A stretch of 64,000 nt of DNA from Exiguobacterium aurantiacum (lineage in GTDB: Bacteria; Bacillota; Bacilli; Exiguobacteriales; Exiguobacteriaceae), in contig NZ_CP101462.1 of NCBI RefSeq assembly GCF_024362205.1, forward strand, positions 276,501-340,500, written 5' to 3'. The position numbers and the translations under genes are program-made. The notes under the pieces are model-generated. The model saw only the letters and a list, made by a program, of their open reading frames with translations. It was not told the origin of the DNA and did no database searches. This document shows, piece after piece, positions 50,706 through 58,901 of the stretch; position 1 is the first letter of the stretch; the number at the start of each line of letters is the position of its first letter.

Positions 50706-51764
50706 ATGAATTTACGAACATCGTATCAACAGACGTCGCATCAGTTGAGCGGTCACGGCAGACGGAACGTCGGCGTCTTGCAGCAGGCGTTCGCCGACGT
50801 TGACCCGAATCAGGCGAGCGATCATTACGGGACGGGCGAAGCGATTGAGCGGTTCGAGCAGAAACTGGCGCAAGAACTCGGCACGGAAGACGCCATCTTC
50901 TTCCCGAGCGGCACGATGGCGCAACAGATTGCGTTACGGATTTGGGCGGACGAGACCGGAAATCGAAACGTCGCTTATCATCCGCTCTGTCACTTGGAGA
51001 TTCATGAACAGGACGGGTTGAAGGAGTTGCATCACCTCGAGCCGATGTTGATTGGGGACGACAAGCGGTTGATGACGATCGACGAAGTGAAGGCGTTGCC
51101 GGACGTCGCCTGCCTGTTGATCGAGTTGCCGCAACGGGAGCTCGGAGGATATTTGCCGCCGTTCACCGAACTTGAGGCGATCAGTCATCATTGCCGAGAG
51201 CGAGGGATTCGTTTGCATCTCGACGGGGCACGTTTATTCGAGACACTCCCGTATTATGAGAAGACGGCAGCGGACGTATGTGCCTTGTTTGATAGCGTCT
51301 ACGTCTCATTCTACAAAGGTATCGGCGGCATCGCCGGAGCCATCTTGGCCGGACCGAAACCGTTCTGTACCGAGGCGAGAGTATGGAAACGGCGGTACGG
51401 CGGCGATTTGATCGGACTATATCCGTACATCATTCCGGCTGACTATTACTATGAGTTGCGAAAAGACCGGATGGGGACGTACTATGAACAGGCGAAGGAA
51501 CTGGCGCGTCGCTTCAATGCGCTTGACGGGGTGTGGACGACACCGGACGTACCGGTGACGAGCATGTTCCATCTTCATATGAACGGCAGTACGGAAGCTG
51601 TTTCAAGTTGGATCGAACGTGTCCAGACGGAGACAGGCATCGGCATCACCGGTTATGTCGTGCCGCATAACGGCTATTGTTCGACCGAAATCAGTGTCGG
51701 TGACGGGGTTGGGGAGATTGATGAATCTCAACTCGCTCGACTATTCGAACAATTAGAGCGATGA
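50706..51764 (+). CDS. PLP-dependent beta-eliminating lyase (threonine aldolase family)
   Basis: 352 residues, fold type I. FFPSGTMAQQIALRI (PLP phosphate loop), HLDGARLFE (Asp on the pyridine N) and the PLP lysine in SVYVSFYKGIGGIAGAIL. The family includes low-specificity threonine aldolases that split threonine to glycine and acetaldehyde. ATG 50706 follows GGAGGGG. The gene stands 51 bases after the oxidoreductase and 22 before the DUF202 gene. Exact substrate open. Confidence 0.85.
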   Translation: MNLRTSYQQTSHQLSGHGRRNVGVLQQAFADVDPNQASDHYGTGEAIERFEQKLAQELGTEDAIFFPSGTMAQQIALRIWADETGNRNVAYHPLCHLEIHEQDGLKELHHLEPMLIGDDKRLMTIDEVKALPDVACLLIELPQRELGGYLPPFTELEAISHHCRERGIRLHLDGARLFETLPYYEKTAADVCALFDSVYVSFYKGIGGIAGAILAGPKPFCTEARVWKRRYGGDLIGLYPYIIPADYYYELRKDRMGTYYEQAKELARRFNALDGVWTTPDVPVTSMFHLHMNGSTEAVSSWIERVQTETGIGITGYVVPHNGYCSTEISVGDGVGEIDESQLARLFEQLER

Positions 51765-51786
51765 TGGGCTAGAAAGAAGGGAAGTT

Positions 51787-52158
51787 ATGAAACTAGACTT
51801 AGAGAAGACGGTCGATTCGCAGTACATCCAGCAACATCTCGCGAATGAGCGGACATTCCTCGCTTGGATCCGGACGGCGATCACGGTCATCGGAATCGGT
51901 TTTCTCGTGACGAACTTTCATTACTATCGAAGCGAGAACTTGAGCGGGGCCGAGCATCAATTGATCACGGCGATCGGCATCTTGTCGATTATCTTCGGGA
52001 TTGCGACGATCCTCGTCGGGACCCGGTCGTATTTGAAAAAGGTCCATACAATCAACTCTCAGCAGTTCAAGTCGGCGAAGATGAGCCTCGTCGCGCTCGC
52101 CATCGGGATGGTGTTCATTTTCACCTTGATCTTGATTGTCAGCTACTTCTTATTTTAA
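51787..52158 (+). CDS. DUF202 membrane protein (YidH-like)
   Basis: 123 residues with three membrane helices. The DUF202 signature is HLANERTFLAWIRTAITVIG before helix one, followed by IGILSIIFGIATILVGTRSY and SLVALAIGMVFIFTLILIVS. Function unknown. ATG 51787 has AAGAAGGG upstream; likely co-transcribed with the lyase. Confidence 0.88.
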   Translation: MKLDLEKTVDSQYIQQHLANERTFLAWIRTAITVIGIGFLVTNFHYYRSENLSGAEHQLITAIGILSIIFGIATILVGTRSYLKKVHTINSQQFKSAKMSLVALAIGMVFIFTLILIVSYFLF

Positions 52159-52161
52159 TGA

Positions 52162-52200
52162 AACAAGCACCGTGCCTCGAGAGGGACGGTGCTTGTTGTT
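52162..52200. terminator. Bidirectional terminator, DUF202 gene and SRPBCC gene
   Basis: AACAAGCACCGT(G)CC / GG(G)ACGGTGCTTGTT stem with TCGAGA loop and T-rich ends. Confidence 0.85.
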
Positions 52201-52699
52201 ATCGCGAGATGATGGCGTCGAGCCGCTCGAGTTGCGAGGAGAAACCTTCGACGGCCCCCATCTCGACGACTTGCTGGAGCGACTCGGCGTCCGTGAATTC
52301 GGAGCGGCTGATGAACAACGTGCCGTTCGGGATATCAACGAACTCATTGGTGATCGTCATGACGGGGAGTTCTGGATTGACGTGCCCGTCTGCGTCCGAG
52401 AACGCATCCGTGTAGACGATTTTTCGATGCGAATCAATCTCGAGAAACGTCGATTTCCCCCATGACTCCATACCATAATAATCGCCTTGATCCTTGTCGA
52501 CACATGTCATTTTGTAATGCCACGTGCCCCCAGGTTCGAACTCGAACGTTCGAATCTCCGTCTTCCATCCGGCCGGCCCCCACCAGGATTCGAGGTGGGC
52601 CGGTGTCGAGAACGCCTCGAACACGAGCTCACGTGGTGCGTTGAAACTTCGTTCGACGACTAACGTGTTGCCTTCGACTTGAGATTTCACTTTTTCCAT
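52199..52699 (-). CDS. SRPBCC / AHSA1-domain protein
   Basis: 166 residues. RSFNAPRELVFEAFSTPAHL and ESWWGPAGWKT at the start, FEFEPGGTWHYKM in the middle and the long C-terminal helix define the AHSA1 branch of the START-like fold. Such proteins bind hydrophobic ligands or act as cochaperones; no catalytic residues known. ATG 52699 has GAAAGGGG upstream. Monocistronic. Confidence 0.9.
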   Translation of the reverse strand: MEKVKSQVEGNTLVVERSFNAPRELVFEAFSTPAHLESWWGPAGWKTEIRTFEFEPGGTWHYKMTCVDKDQGDYYGMESWGKSTFLEIDSHRKIVYTDAFSDADGHVNPELPVMTITNEFVDIPNGTLFISRSEFTDAESLQQVVEMGAVEGFSSQLERLDAIISR

Positions 52700-52776
52700 T
52701 GGAAAGACCCCTTTCTCGAGAAAGAAGATACATCTGTCTAATCAATGTAGTCTCTATTCCCGATTCATGGACCTCT

Positions 52777-55068
52777 TCAACCTCTTGCGTCAAATAACAA
52801 ATCGAGCACGGTCTCGCCGATTGGCCGTTCCTTGCCTTCATATGGGAAGGAGTGGATGTGGATGGCCGGATTGAAGTTCAGCTCGATGATGCCGTAGTCG
52901 ATGTCTCCATCCAGCGACGGAATCATCATATCGACGCCGCAAATCGTCGCACCGATTGCTTTTGCTGAATCGACCGCAATCTGTTTATAGAAGTCGGCGA
53001 TCCGGTCTGTATAGTCGATGCTGTCACCGCCCGTGCTGATGTTTGAGTTCTCACGAAGGAAGACGAGCTCACCATCCGCGAGGACGCTGTCCGGTGTCTT
53101 GCCTTGTGGACGAAGGAACGCCACGACGATGTCATCGATGTCAATCTTCTCGAGCGGTGTTTTATAGCCTTTGCCGCGGAGCGGGTCCTCATTTTTCTTG
53201 GTGACGAGTTCACGGATTGTCGACACGCCATCCCCGGTCACGTTCGCCGGGACACGGTGCAAAATGCCCGCGACCTCGTCTCCGATGACGAGGAAACGAT
53301 ACTCGTTCCCAGGCAGGAATGTCTCGAGCAGAACGACGTCGTCAAACGTACGGGCGTGACGGAACGCCTCTAGCGTCTCGTCGAACGTCGTGCCCTCCTT
53401 GAAGATGTGGATGCCGATTCCGAAGTTCGTCGATTTTGGTTTCAAGACGATTGATTGATTCGCGAACGTCGGCCAGGCGTTTTGTAAATCGGTTTCAGTG
53501 CGGAGTTCGACCCCGCTCGGTACACGGATGCCGTGTTCGGCGAGCACGTGTTTTGTCACCGTCTTGTTTTCCATCATGAGGACCGATACGTAGTTGTCTT
53601 TCGACGTCTTCGTCGCTTGTTTGACGTATTCGGTCTGGTTACCGTTCCGGATTCGGATGAACTGATCATCCCGGTCGATCACGTCGACGGCATAGCCGCG
53701 TTTCAGGGCCGCCTTCATCAAAATCTGCGTCGACAGCTCCATATCCGTGTAGCCGTGCATCCGGAATCGGTTGGCGTACGCGTCTTGATAGAACATTTCG
53801 GCTTGTCGGAGCGACCAGTCTGTATAACCTTCGCTCGTCATCGCGGTCGTCAGGCGTGATGCATACGTTGCCTCGACACGGTCAATCCGATCTCGGACGG
53901 AGGCGAAGACGTCATCGAACCCGAGAGTGTACCGTTCATTGAACGCTTCGACTTCATCGAGCAAATCGAGCGCATACGTCTGGAGCGCCATCGCCTCGCC
54001 GTCCCGCATGAGTGTAAGCGTCGGGGATAACCCTTCTTTCGCCACGCGTTGCTGGTTGTAAAACGCCTCGGCTTGCCAGTCCGCGAATCGTGTCTCGTCT
54101 TTCATCGTCAAGTAGAGCAAAAAGACGTGCAGGAACTTTAAGTCGGACAGCGCGATGCCGGTCTTCTCGAACGGATTGAGGTCGATGTTACGAATCTCAA
54201 TATAGTCGATGCCGTTCGCTTCGAGGCGTTCTAAGTCATTACCGCCCCGTGACGTCTTCAGTCGAATCGGAGAGTAGAGCTCGTTCGGGTTGGCGATATC
54301 GCCTTGCGCGATGAAACGGCGTACGCTAGCGGTGTAGTCCGAGAGTGTCGAATAATCCGGATAGAGCGGCTCGACGTTCGTATAGCCGCAATCACTATTC
54401 CGGTATGACAACGCCGTCGTATTCGAATATACATCCTCGCTGAGCGCCTGCATTTGACTGACGCAACGTTCTTCATAACTCGTATGGACGGCCGGTGTCC
54501 CGCCTAACAGATAGACGACGAGCCAACGTGTCCGTAAATAGTTGCGGACGAGTTTTAAATAAAGGTCGTTCTTGAAACGGTCGTAACGTTCCGGTGACCC
54601 TTCATAGAGGGAGGCGATCAACTCATCTGCGAACGAGAAGTTGAAATGGACGCCCGAGATAAGCTGTTTTTTCGCCCCGTATTTTTGGAGCAGGTGTTCA
54701 CGATAACGGCCGGCCTCAAGTCCGGAACTGCCAAAATCGGCAAGTGGAATGATGCCGCCTTCCGGGAGCGCACATGGCATCGACTGTGGCCAGAGCCGCT
54801 CGTCACCGATGTTCAGTGCCGTGATGTCGTAAAGTGTCTCTAAGAAATTGTGCGCCGCTTCGACGGTCGGAAACGTCGGGGTAATCAGTTCAATCTGACT
54901 TTCCGAGAAGTCGGTCGTGATATACGGGTGTGTCGCCTTGTCACCGAGCTTGGCTGGATGCTTTGTGACGGCGAGGGTCCCTTCAGGTGTCACGCGAAGC
55001 ATCTCACGCTCGATGGCGAAACGGCCGCGCAACAACTGGTTTGTAAGTTGATTAAATCGCTTCTGCAA
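52777..55068 (-). CDS. gshF: Bifunctional glutamate-cysteine ligase / glutathione synthetase
   Basis: 763 residues. The N-terminal ~450 are a gamma-glutamylcysteine ligase: FAIEREMLRVTPEGTLAV, TTDFSESQIELITP, GVHFNFSF and DYIEIRNIDLNPF. The C-terminal ~280 are an ATP-grasp glutathione synthetase: VLKPKSTNFGIGIHIF, LETFLPGNEYRFLVI, and IELNFNPAIHIHSFP for metal binding. It makes glutathione in two steps in one chain, a trait of some Bacillota such as Listeria and streptococci. ATG 55068 has AAGGG nine bases upstream, lying within the end of the MATE gene (17-base overlap), so it is co-transcribed with the exporter. Confidence 0.96.
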   Translation of the reverse strand: MQKRFNQLTNQLLRGRFAIEREMLRVTPEGTLAVTKHPAKLGDKATHPYITTDFSESQIELITPTFPTVEAAHNFLETLYDITALNIGDERLWPQSMPCALPEGGIIPLADFGSSGLEAGRYREHLLQKYGAKKQLISGVHFNFSFADELIASLYEGSPERYDRFKNDLYLKLVRNYLRTRWLVVYLLGGTPAVHTSYEERCVSQMQALSEDVYSNTTALSYRNSDCGYTNVEPLYPDYSTLSDYTASVRRFIAQGDIANPNELYSPIRLKTSRGGNDLERLEANGIDYIEIRNIDLNPFEKTGIALSDLKFLHVFLLYLTMKDETRFADWQAEAFYNQQRVAKEGLSPTLTLMRDGEAMALQTYALDLLDEVEAFNERYTLGFDDVFASVRDRIDRVEATYASRLTTAMTSEGYTDWSLRQAEMFYQDAYANRFRMHGYTDMELSTQILMKAALKRGYAVDVIDRDDQFIRIRNGNQTEYVKQATKTSKDNYVSVLMMENKTVTKHVLAEHGIRVPSGVELRTETDLQNAWPTFANQSIVLKPKSTNFGIGIHIFKEGTTFDETLEAFRHARTFDDVVLLETFLPGNEYRFLVIGDEVAGILHRVPANVTGDGVSTIRELVTKKNEDPLRGKGYKTPLEKIDIDDIVVAFLRPQGKTPDSVLADGELVFLRENSNISTGGDSIDYTDRIADFYKQIAVDSAKAIGATICGVDMMIPSLDGDIDYGIIELNFNPAIHIHSFPYEGKERPIGETVLDLLFDARG

Positions 55069-56380
55069 GGGAAGTCACTTCCTTTTTCATTAGTCGGACA
55101 TAGATGGCGGAGACGAGCCCTTTGACGATGCTTGATATGGCGATGCTCCACCAAATGGCATCGAGACCGAGATAGGGCTCGAGGGCAAGCGCGAGCGGGA
55201 TGCGGGCGACGGTGAAGACGATTGAGATCGTCGCTGGGATTTTCGGGAGTCCGAGCCCCGAGAAATAACCGTTCCCAATCATCTCGAAGGAGGCGAAGAT
55301 GAGCGAAATCCCGATGATGCGTAAATAACTCGCGCCGATTTCGATCGTTCTCGGATCATCGACGAACAGCCCGATCAGGACGTTCGGTACGAATAAAAAC
55401 ACGAGGGTGATCAGCCCGGTATACAAGACACCGAGCCGTGTCGTCACCCGGTAGCCTTCATGGACCCGGTCCACTTTGCGGGCGCCGAGATTTTGCCCCG
55501 TGTAACTCGCGATGGCACCGTTCAGTCCACCAATCATCATATAGGCGATCGACTCGATTTGAAGCCCGATGCGCTGGGCCGCGATCGCTTCGGTCCCGTA
55601 TGAGCCGATCATGCGAGCGAGGAAGATGCTGATGACCGTGAACAAGACGCGCTGGGTCGCCATCGGGAAACCGAGGCGAAGAATTTCTTTATAGTCCGTG
55701 CGATTTGGTTCGACCGTCTCCTCCCAATCGAACAAGGCGCGGGCCCGGTGCCAGAAGAAGCCGAACATGACGACGTTCGCGACGAGCGTCGCGAGACCGG
55801 CACCGACGACCCCGAGTCCGAGCGGATAGATGAAGAGCGGTGACAGGATCATATTGAGCGTGACCCCGGTCGCGTTGATACGCATTGCCGTCGTCGTATT
55901 GCCATAAGCACTGAACAGACGGGCGAACAGCAAGTTGAAGAACGAGAACACGAGCATCGGTGCACTGACGAGCAAATAGCTGTACGCCAACCGTTCGACG
56001 TCAGGGGCGTTCATATTCAAAAAGCCGATTAATGTCTGCCCGAACAGAATCAGGAGAACGACGAACAACAGTCCGATCCCGAGGTTCATTCGCCTCCCAG
56101 CCCGGACGTAGCGCTGAATCAACTCCTGATCCCGCCGCCCGACGGCTTGCGACACTTTGATGCCGGCGCCGACGACGATGAGCGATTGAATCGCCTGACC
56201 GAGCATGATATAAAAACTGGCCGCGCCGATGCTGGCGACGGCATCGCTACCGAGCGCGCCGACCCAGAACATATCGACGAGACTATAGGTGAACTGTAAA
56301 AGCGAACTGCCGACGAGCGGCAGGGCGAGCGCCACGATGACGCGTTGAACCTGACCGGTCGTCAAATCGATGGTTTTCAC
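55052..56380 (-). CDS. MATE-family efflux transporter
   Basis: 442 residues, twelve membrane helices in two halves. LALPLVGSSLLQFTYSLVDM and FWVGALGSDAVASIGAAS open the first half; GLNGAIASYTGQNLGARKVD is the matching loop of the second. These proteins export drugs or metabolites against H+ or Na+. GTG 56380 is nine bases after AAGGAG, which itself lies inside the longer frame from ATG 56401. It overlaps gshF by 17 bases. A perfect palindrome lies just upstream. Its pairing with gshF hints at export of glutathione-linked compounds, but this is inference. Confidence 0.88.
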   Translation of the reverse strand: MKTIDLTTGQVQRVIVALALPLVGSSLLQFTYSLVDMFWVGALGSDAVASIGAASFYIMLGQAIQSLIVVGAGIKVSQAVGRRDQELIQRYVRAGRRMNLGIGLLFVVLLILFGQTLIGFLNMNAPDVERLAYSYLLVSAPMLVFSFFNLLFARLFSAYGNTTTAMRINATGVTLNMILSPLFIYPLGLGVVGAGLATLVANVVMFGFFWHRARALFDWEETVEPNRTDYKEILRLGFPMATQRVLFTVISIFLARMIGSYGTEAIAAQRIGLQIESIAYMMIGGLNGAIASYTGQNLGARKVDRVHEGYRVTTRLGVLYTGLITLVFLFVPNVLIGLFVDDPRTIEIGASYLRIIGISLIFASFEMIGNGYFSGLGLPKIPATISIVFTVARIPLALALEPYLGLDAIWWSIAISSIVKGLVSAIYVRLMKKEVTSLAEAI

Positions 56381-56407
56381 GATGAAAGACTCCTTCAACA
56401 CATTTAG

Positions 56408-56429
56408 TATATAACCATTTAGTTATATA
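56408..56429. promoter_or_regulatory. Palindromic operator ahead of MATE-gshF
   Basis: TATATAAC-CATTTA-GTTATATA, an 8-bp perfect inverted repeat with a six-base centre, 28 bases before the MATE start. Size and AT content are those of MarR, TetR or PadR sites. No such regulator is adjacent. Confidence 0.55.
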
Positions 56430-56486
56430 TAAGCACGACGTGACCAAATTCGCAATCGTAGGGAACGACTCGACGAAAAATCGACA

Positions 56487-56515
56487 CAAAAAAAGGAATT
56501 CGAGGTGAATTCCTT
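56487..56515 (-). terminator. Terminator of the XRE/membrane protein pair
   Basis: Minus strand AAGGAATTC / GAATTCCTT with five-base loop then Us; begins at the stop codon. Confidence 0.85.
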
Positions 56516-56990
56516 ACTGGGTGTAGGCGCGGATCCAAGTCGTCATATAGACGAGCGTCGAGATGATCAGTGTCGAGGCGAGTGCGTAAATCGGATATGT
56601 CGGAAAAGCATCTTGGAACAACGGGTAGAACAGAAACGTCATCATCATGATAGGTACAGATATTCCGAAAGAAGTGTAACCATTTTTTGTTGATTTTTTC
56701 GTAATGAATCGTTCACGCTCATCTGTTTCTTCAAATTCGGTCATTCGGACGGACCACTGCCAAAATGACAGACTATGATCAGATCTCGTTTTGTAAGAGT
56801 AAATTGACCAGACTACACCGAATACGATAAGAGCAATCCAAGGTAAGGCATTCATTTCGAAAACAAGCGTACCTTCGTTTTGATAACTCGACATGGAATT
56901 GTAGACTCCTGAAGTAAACGAGCCAATAGACATGGCCATCAATACATACAAGATGATGCTTGAAAGGGATTGAACTATGACACGCTTCAT
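56514..56990 (-). CDS. Unknown membrane protein co-encoded with XRE regulator
   Basis: 158 residues with four membrane helices (about residues 7-27, 47-66, 106-126 and 131-150). The hydrophilic loop has FWQWSVRMTEFEETDERERF and ITKKSTKNGYTSFG; the DERE..I..K pattern recalls the DUF2178 family that often accompanies small XRE regulators. ATG 56990 overlaps the stop of the regulator gene by four bases, so the two are translated together. Function unknown. Confidence 0.75.
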   Translation of the reverse strand: MKRVIVQSLSSIILYVLMAMSIGSFTSGVYNSMSSYQNEGTLVFEMNALPWIALIVFGVVWSIYSYKTRSDHSLSFWQWSVRMTEFEETDERERFITKKSTKNGYTSFGISVPIMMMTFLFYPLFQDAFPTYPIYALASTLIISTLVYMTTWIRAYTQ

Positions 56991-57196
56991 TCTGTTTCCT
57001 CCTCAATTGTGAAAATGGATTCGACCGGCTCCTCGAACACGCGCGCGATTTGCATCGCCAGCAGAAGCGACGGCGTGTAGCTCCCTTTTTCGAGCGAGAT
57101 GATCGTCTGTCTCGTCACACCGACCTTGGCTGCCAAGTCGCCTTGGGTCAATTGATGCCGGGCCCGCAACTCTTTGACGCGATTGATTAATGGCAT
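56987..57196 (-). CDS. Small XRE-family repressor
   Basis: 69 residues, nearly all one helix-turn-helix: VKELRARHQLTQGDLAAKVG and VTRQTIISLEKGSYTPSLLL, as in YgzD-type or Cro/CI-like regulators. The short acidic tail EESIFTIEEETE-like end overlaps the membrane gene. ATG 57196 has a GAGGTGG site. Two similar palindromes 21 bases apart lie just upstream of its start, probable autoregulatory operators that also cover the promoter of the divergent dioxygenase gene. Confidence 0.9.
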   Translation of the reverse strand: MPLINRVKELRARHQLTQGDLAAKVGVTRQTIISLEKGSYTPSLLLAMQIARVFEEPVESIFTIEEETE

Positions 57197-57229
57197 GCCG
57201 CCACCTCATTTCTTGTTTCTACCTTCAGT

Positions 57230-57266
57230 GTAAAGTAAACTTCACTTAATGTAAAGCTAACTTTAC
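57230..57266. promoter_or_regulatory. Twin operators between XRE repressor and dioxygenase genes
   Basis: GTAAAGTAAACTTCAC (57230-57245) and GTAAAGCTAACTTTAC (57251-57266) share the pattern GTAAAG-N4-CTTTAC; the second is perfect. Their spacing of 21 bases equals two helical turns, so two repressor dimers would sit on one DNA face. Confidence 0.65.
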
Positions 57267-57315
57267 TCATTTGGAGGTGGTACAATGGAATCAATAATGA
57301 AAGGGGAGAAGTCGG

Positions 57316-58248
57316 ATGAAGGCGATTATAGGACAACACCACGTGTCGGCGATGACAGGGGACGCGTTGAAGAACTTGCGATTCTACACAGAGATACTCG
57401 GGATGCGACTCGTCAAAAAGACGGTCAACCAAGACGATCCGTCGATGTATCACTTGTTTTACGCGGATGAATCAGGGACGCCGGGAACGGATTTGACGTT
57501 CTTCGAGTTGCCGTTTCTCGGGCAGACGTATAAAGGATCGAGCAGCATCTCACGGACGGCGCTCCGGGTGCCGGACGGGTCGTTATCGTACTGGTTGGAA
57601 CGCTTTACCGCCTTTGGTGTGTTACATGATCCGGTCGAGGAAGTGCTCGGTCGGCCAACGCTTTACTTCGAGGACGAGGAGGGGCAACGGCTCTGTCTCG
57701 TCGAGGGCGGGTCAGGGACACCGTGGAATAACGGACCGGTGCCGGCAGACGTCGCCGTCTTCGGCCTCGGATTTAGCGAGTGGACGGTGCGGCGAATTGA
57801 GAAGACGGAGCGGGTGCTGACGGACGTGCTCGGTTATCGCTTCGCGTCTGAGTTCGAACGGAACGGTCAAACGGTTCGTGTGTTCGAGACGGGGGATGGC
57901 GGTGTAGCGACAGAGATTCATCTCGTCGACCGTGCTGATTTACCGTCGGAGCGCCCGGGCCGGGGCAGTGTCCATCACGTCGCGATCCGCGTCGAGGACG
58001 ATGACGAGATGGCGCGTTGGGTCGAGCGGCTCGATTCATTCGGAATCAGTCATTCGGGCCTAATCGACCGTTATTATTTCAAATCGATTTATTTTCGCGA
58101 ACCGAGTGGGATTTTGGTGGAACTTGCGACGGACGGACCTGGTTTTGCGACGGACGAACCGGTCGAGACGCTCGGGGAACGTTTGGCGCTGCCGCCGTTT
58201 CTCGAACCACGACGAGCCGAGATTGAGGCCAAATTGAAGCCGTTATAA
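57316..58248 (+). CDS. Ring-cleaving dioxygenase-like VOC protein (MhqO/MhqA type)
   Basis: 310 residues with two VOC modules. The first metal His lies in IIGQHHVSAMTGDALKNLRF, the second in GSVHHVAIRVEDDDEMARW and the Glu in FREPSGILVELATDGPGF. Length and motifs fit MhqO, MhqE and MhqA of B. subtilis, which deal with hydroquinones. ATG 57316 follows GGGGAGAAG. Transcribed divergently from the XRE/membrane pair across the twin operators. Confidence 0.88.
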   Translation: MKAIIGQHHVSAMTGDALKNLRFYTEILGMRLVKKTVNQDDPSMYHLFYADESGTPGTDLTFFELPFLGQTYKGSSSISRTALRVPDGSLSYWLERFTAFGVLHDPVEEVLGRPTLYFEDEEGQRLCLVEGGSGTPWNNGPVPADVAVFGLGFSEWTVRRIEKTERVLTDVLGYRFASEFERNGQTVRVFETGDGGVATEIHLVDRADLPSERPGRGSVHHVAIRVEDDDEMARWVERLDSFGISHSGLIDRYYFKSIYFREPSGILVELATDGPGFATDEPVETLGERLALPPFLEPRRAEIEAKLKPL

Positions 58249-58253
58249 CAGAC

Positions 58254-58287
58254 AAACCCGACAGACTATTTCAGTCCGTCGGGTTTT
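58254..58287. terminator. Bidirectional terminator, dioxygenase gene and nsrR
   Basis: AAACCCGAC..GACT / AGTC..GTCGGGTTT stem with ATTTC loop. Confidence 0.85.
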
Positions 58288-58711
58288 GTATGCCTAGCAA
58301 CATGGCCAGTTCGTTCGTCCGGTTGGCGACGAGGTCGGCAATCGTATAGCGGTCGAGCACGTGCAGGAAGGCGAGCATCGCCTCGTTCAAGACGCTCCGC
58401 AGATCGCACGCGGGCGCGATGACGCATCGGCCTTCGCCGAAACATTCGACGAGCTCGAACGGTTCCATCGTCCGAACGACGTCGCCGACGTTGATGTCTT
58501 CCATCGGTCGGGCGAGTCGGAAACCGCCGCCACGGCCGCGCACCGATTCGAGATATCCGTGCTTGCCGAGCTCATAGACGACTTTCATGACGTGGTTCTT
58601 TGAAATCTGATATTGATCCGCCACTTCTTGAATCGTCACGAGACGATGCGAGAACGTGGCGCTATACATGAGTGTTCGGAGTGCGTAATCGCACGTTTGC
58701 GTGAGCCGCAT
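58271..58711 (-). CDS. nsrR: NsrR, nitric-oxide-sensing Rrf2-family repressor
   Basis: 146 residues. Winged helix: VADQYQISKNHVMKVVYELG and ESVRGRGGGFRLARPMEDIN; the FeS ligands are the three Cys in ECFGEGRCVIAPACDLRSVL, at the same spacing as in Bacillus NsrR. The protein loses its 4Fe-4S cluster to NO and then releases flavohemoglobin genes. Divergent arrangement with hmp supports the call strongly. ATG 58711 has AAGAGGTG upstream. Confidence 0.93.
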   Translation of the reverse strand: MRLTQTCDYALRTLMYSATFSHRLVTIQEVADQYQISKNHVMKVVYELGKHGYLESVRGRGGGFRLARPMEDINVGDVVRTMEPFELVECFGEGRCVIAPACDLRSVLNEAMLAFLHVLDRYTIADLVANRTNELAMLLGIQNPTD

Positions 58712-58808
58712 GATGTTTCACCTCTTCATCCGTTCATTGTACAAGACATCTGACGAAAGCGCGACGATAGAAGATGTGAAAAAAGCGTGGCAGATTCAAG
58801 GCGAAAAG

Positions 58809-58866
58809 TTGAACTTACGTTTAAACAAGTATTTTATATATTGCTTTTGAAGTGACTTACCTCACA
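58809..58866 (+). promoter_or_regulatory. hmp promoter with NsrR-like and GTGA-N6-TCAC sites
   Basis: -35 TTGAAC (58809-58814) and -10 TATATA (58835-58840, spacer 20) or TTTATA (58833-58838, spacer 18). AAGTATTTTATATATTG (58827-58843) matches the B. subtilis NsrR pattern ATRTATYTTAAATATAT at 13 of 17 positions and covers the -10. Directly downstream, AGTGACTTACCTCACA (58851-58866) has the same GTGA-N6-TCAC core as the cydDC operator. Confidence 0.6.
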
Positions 58867-58901
58867 TAATGGACGTGTACTTTCAAAAAGGGGGAAACAA
58901 T

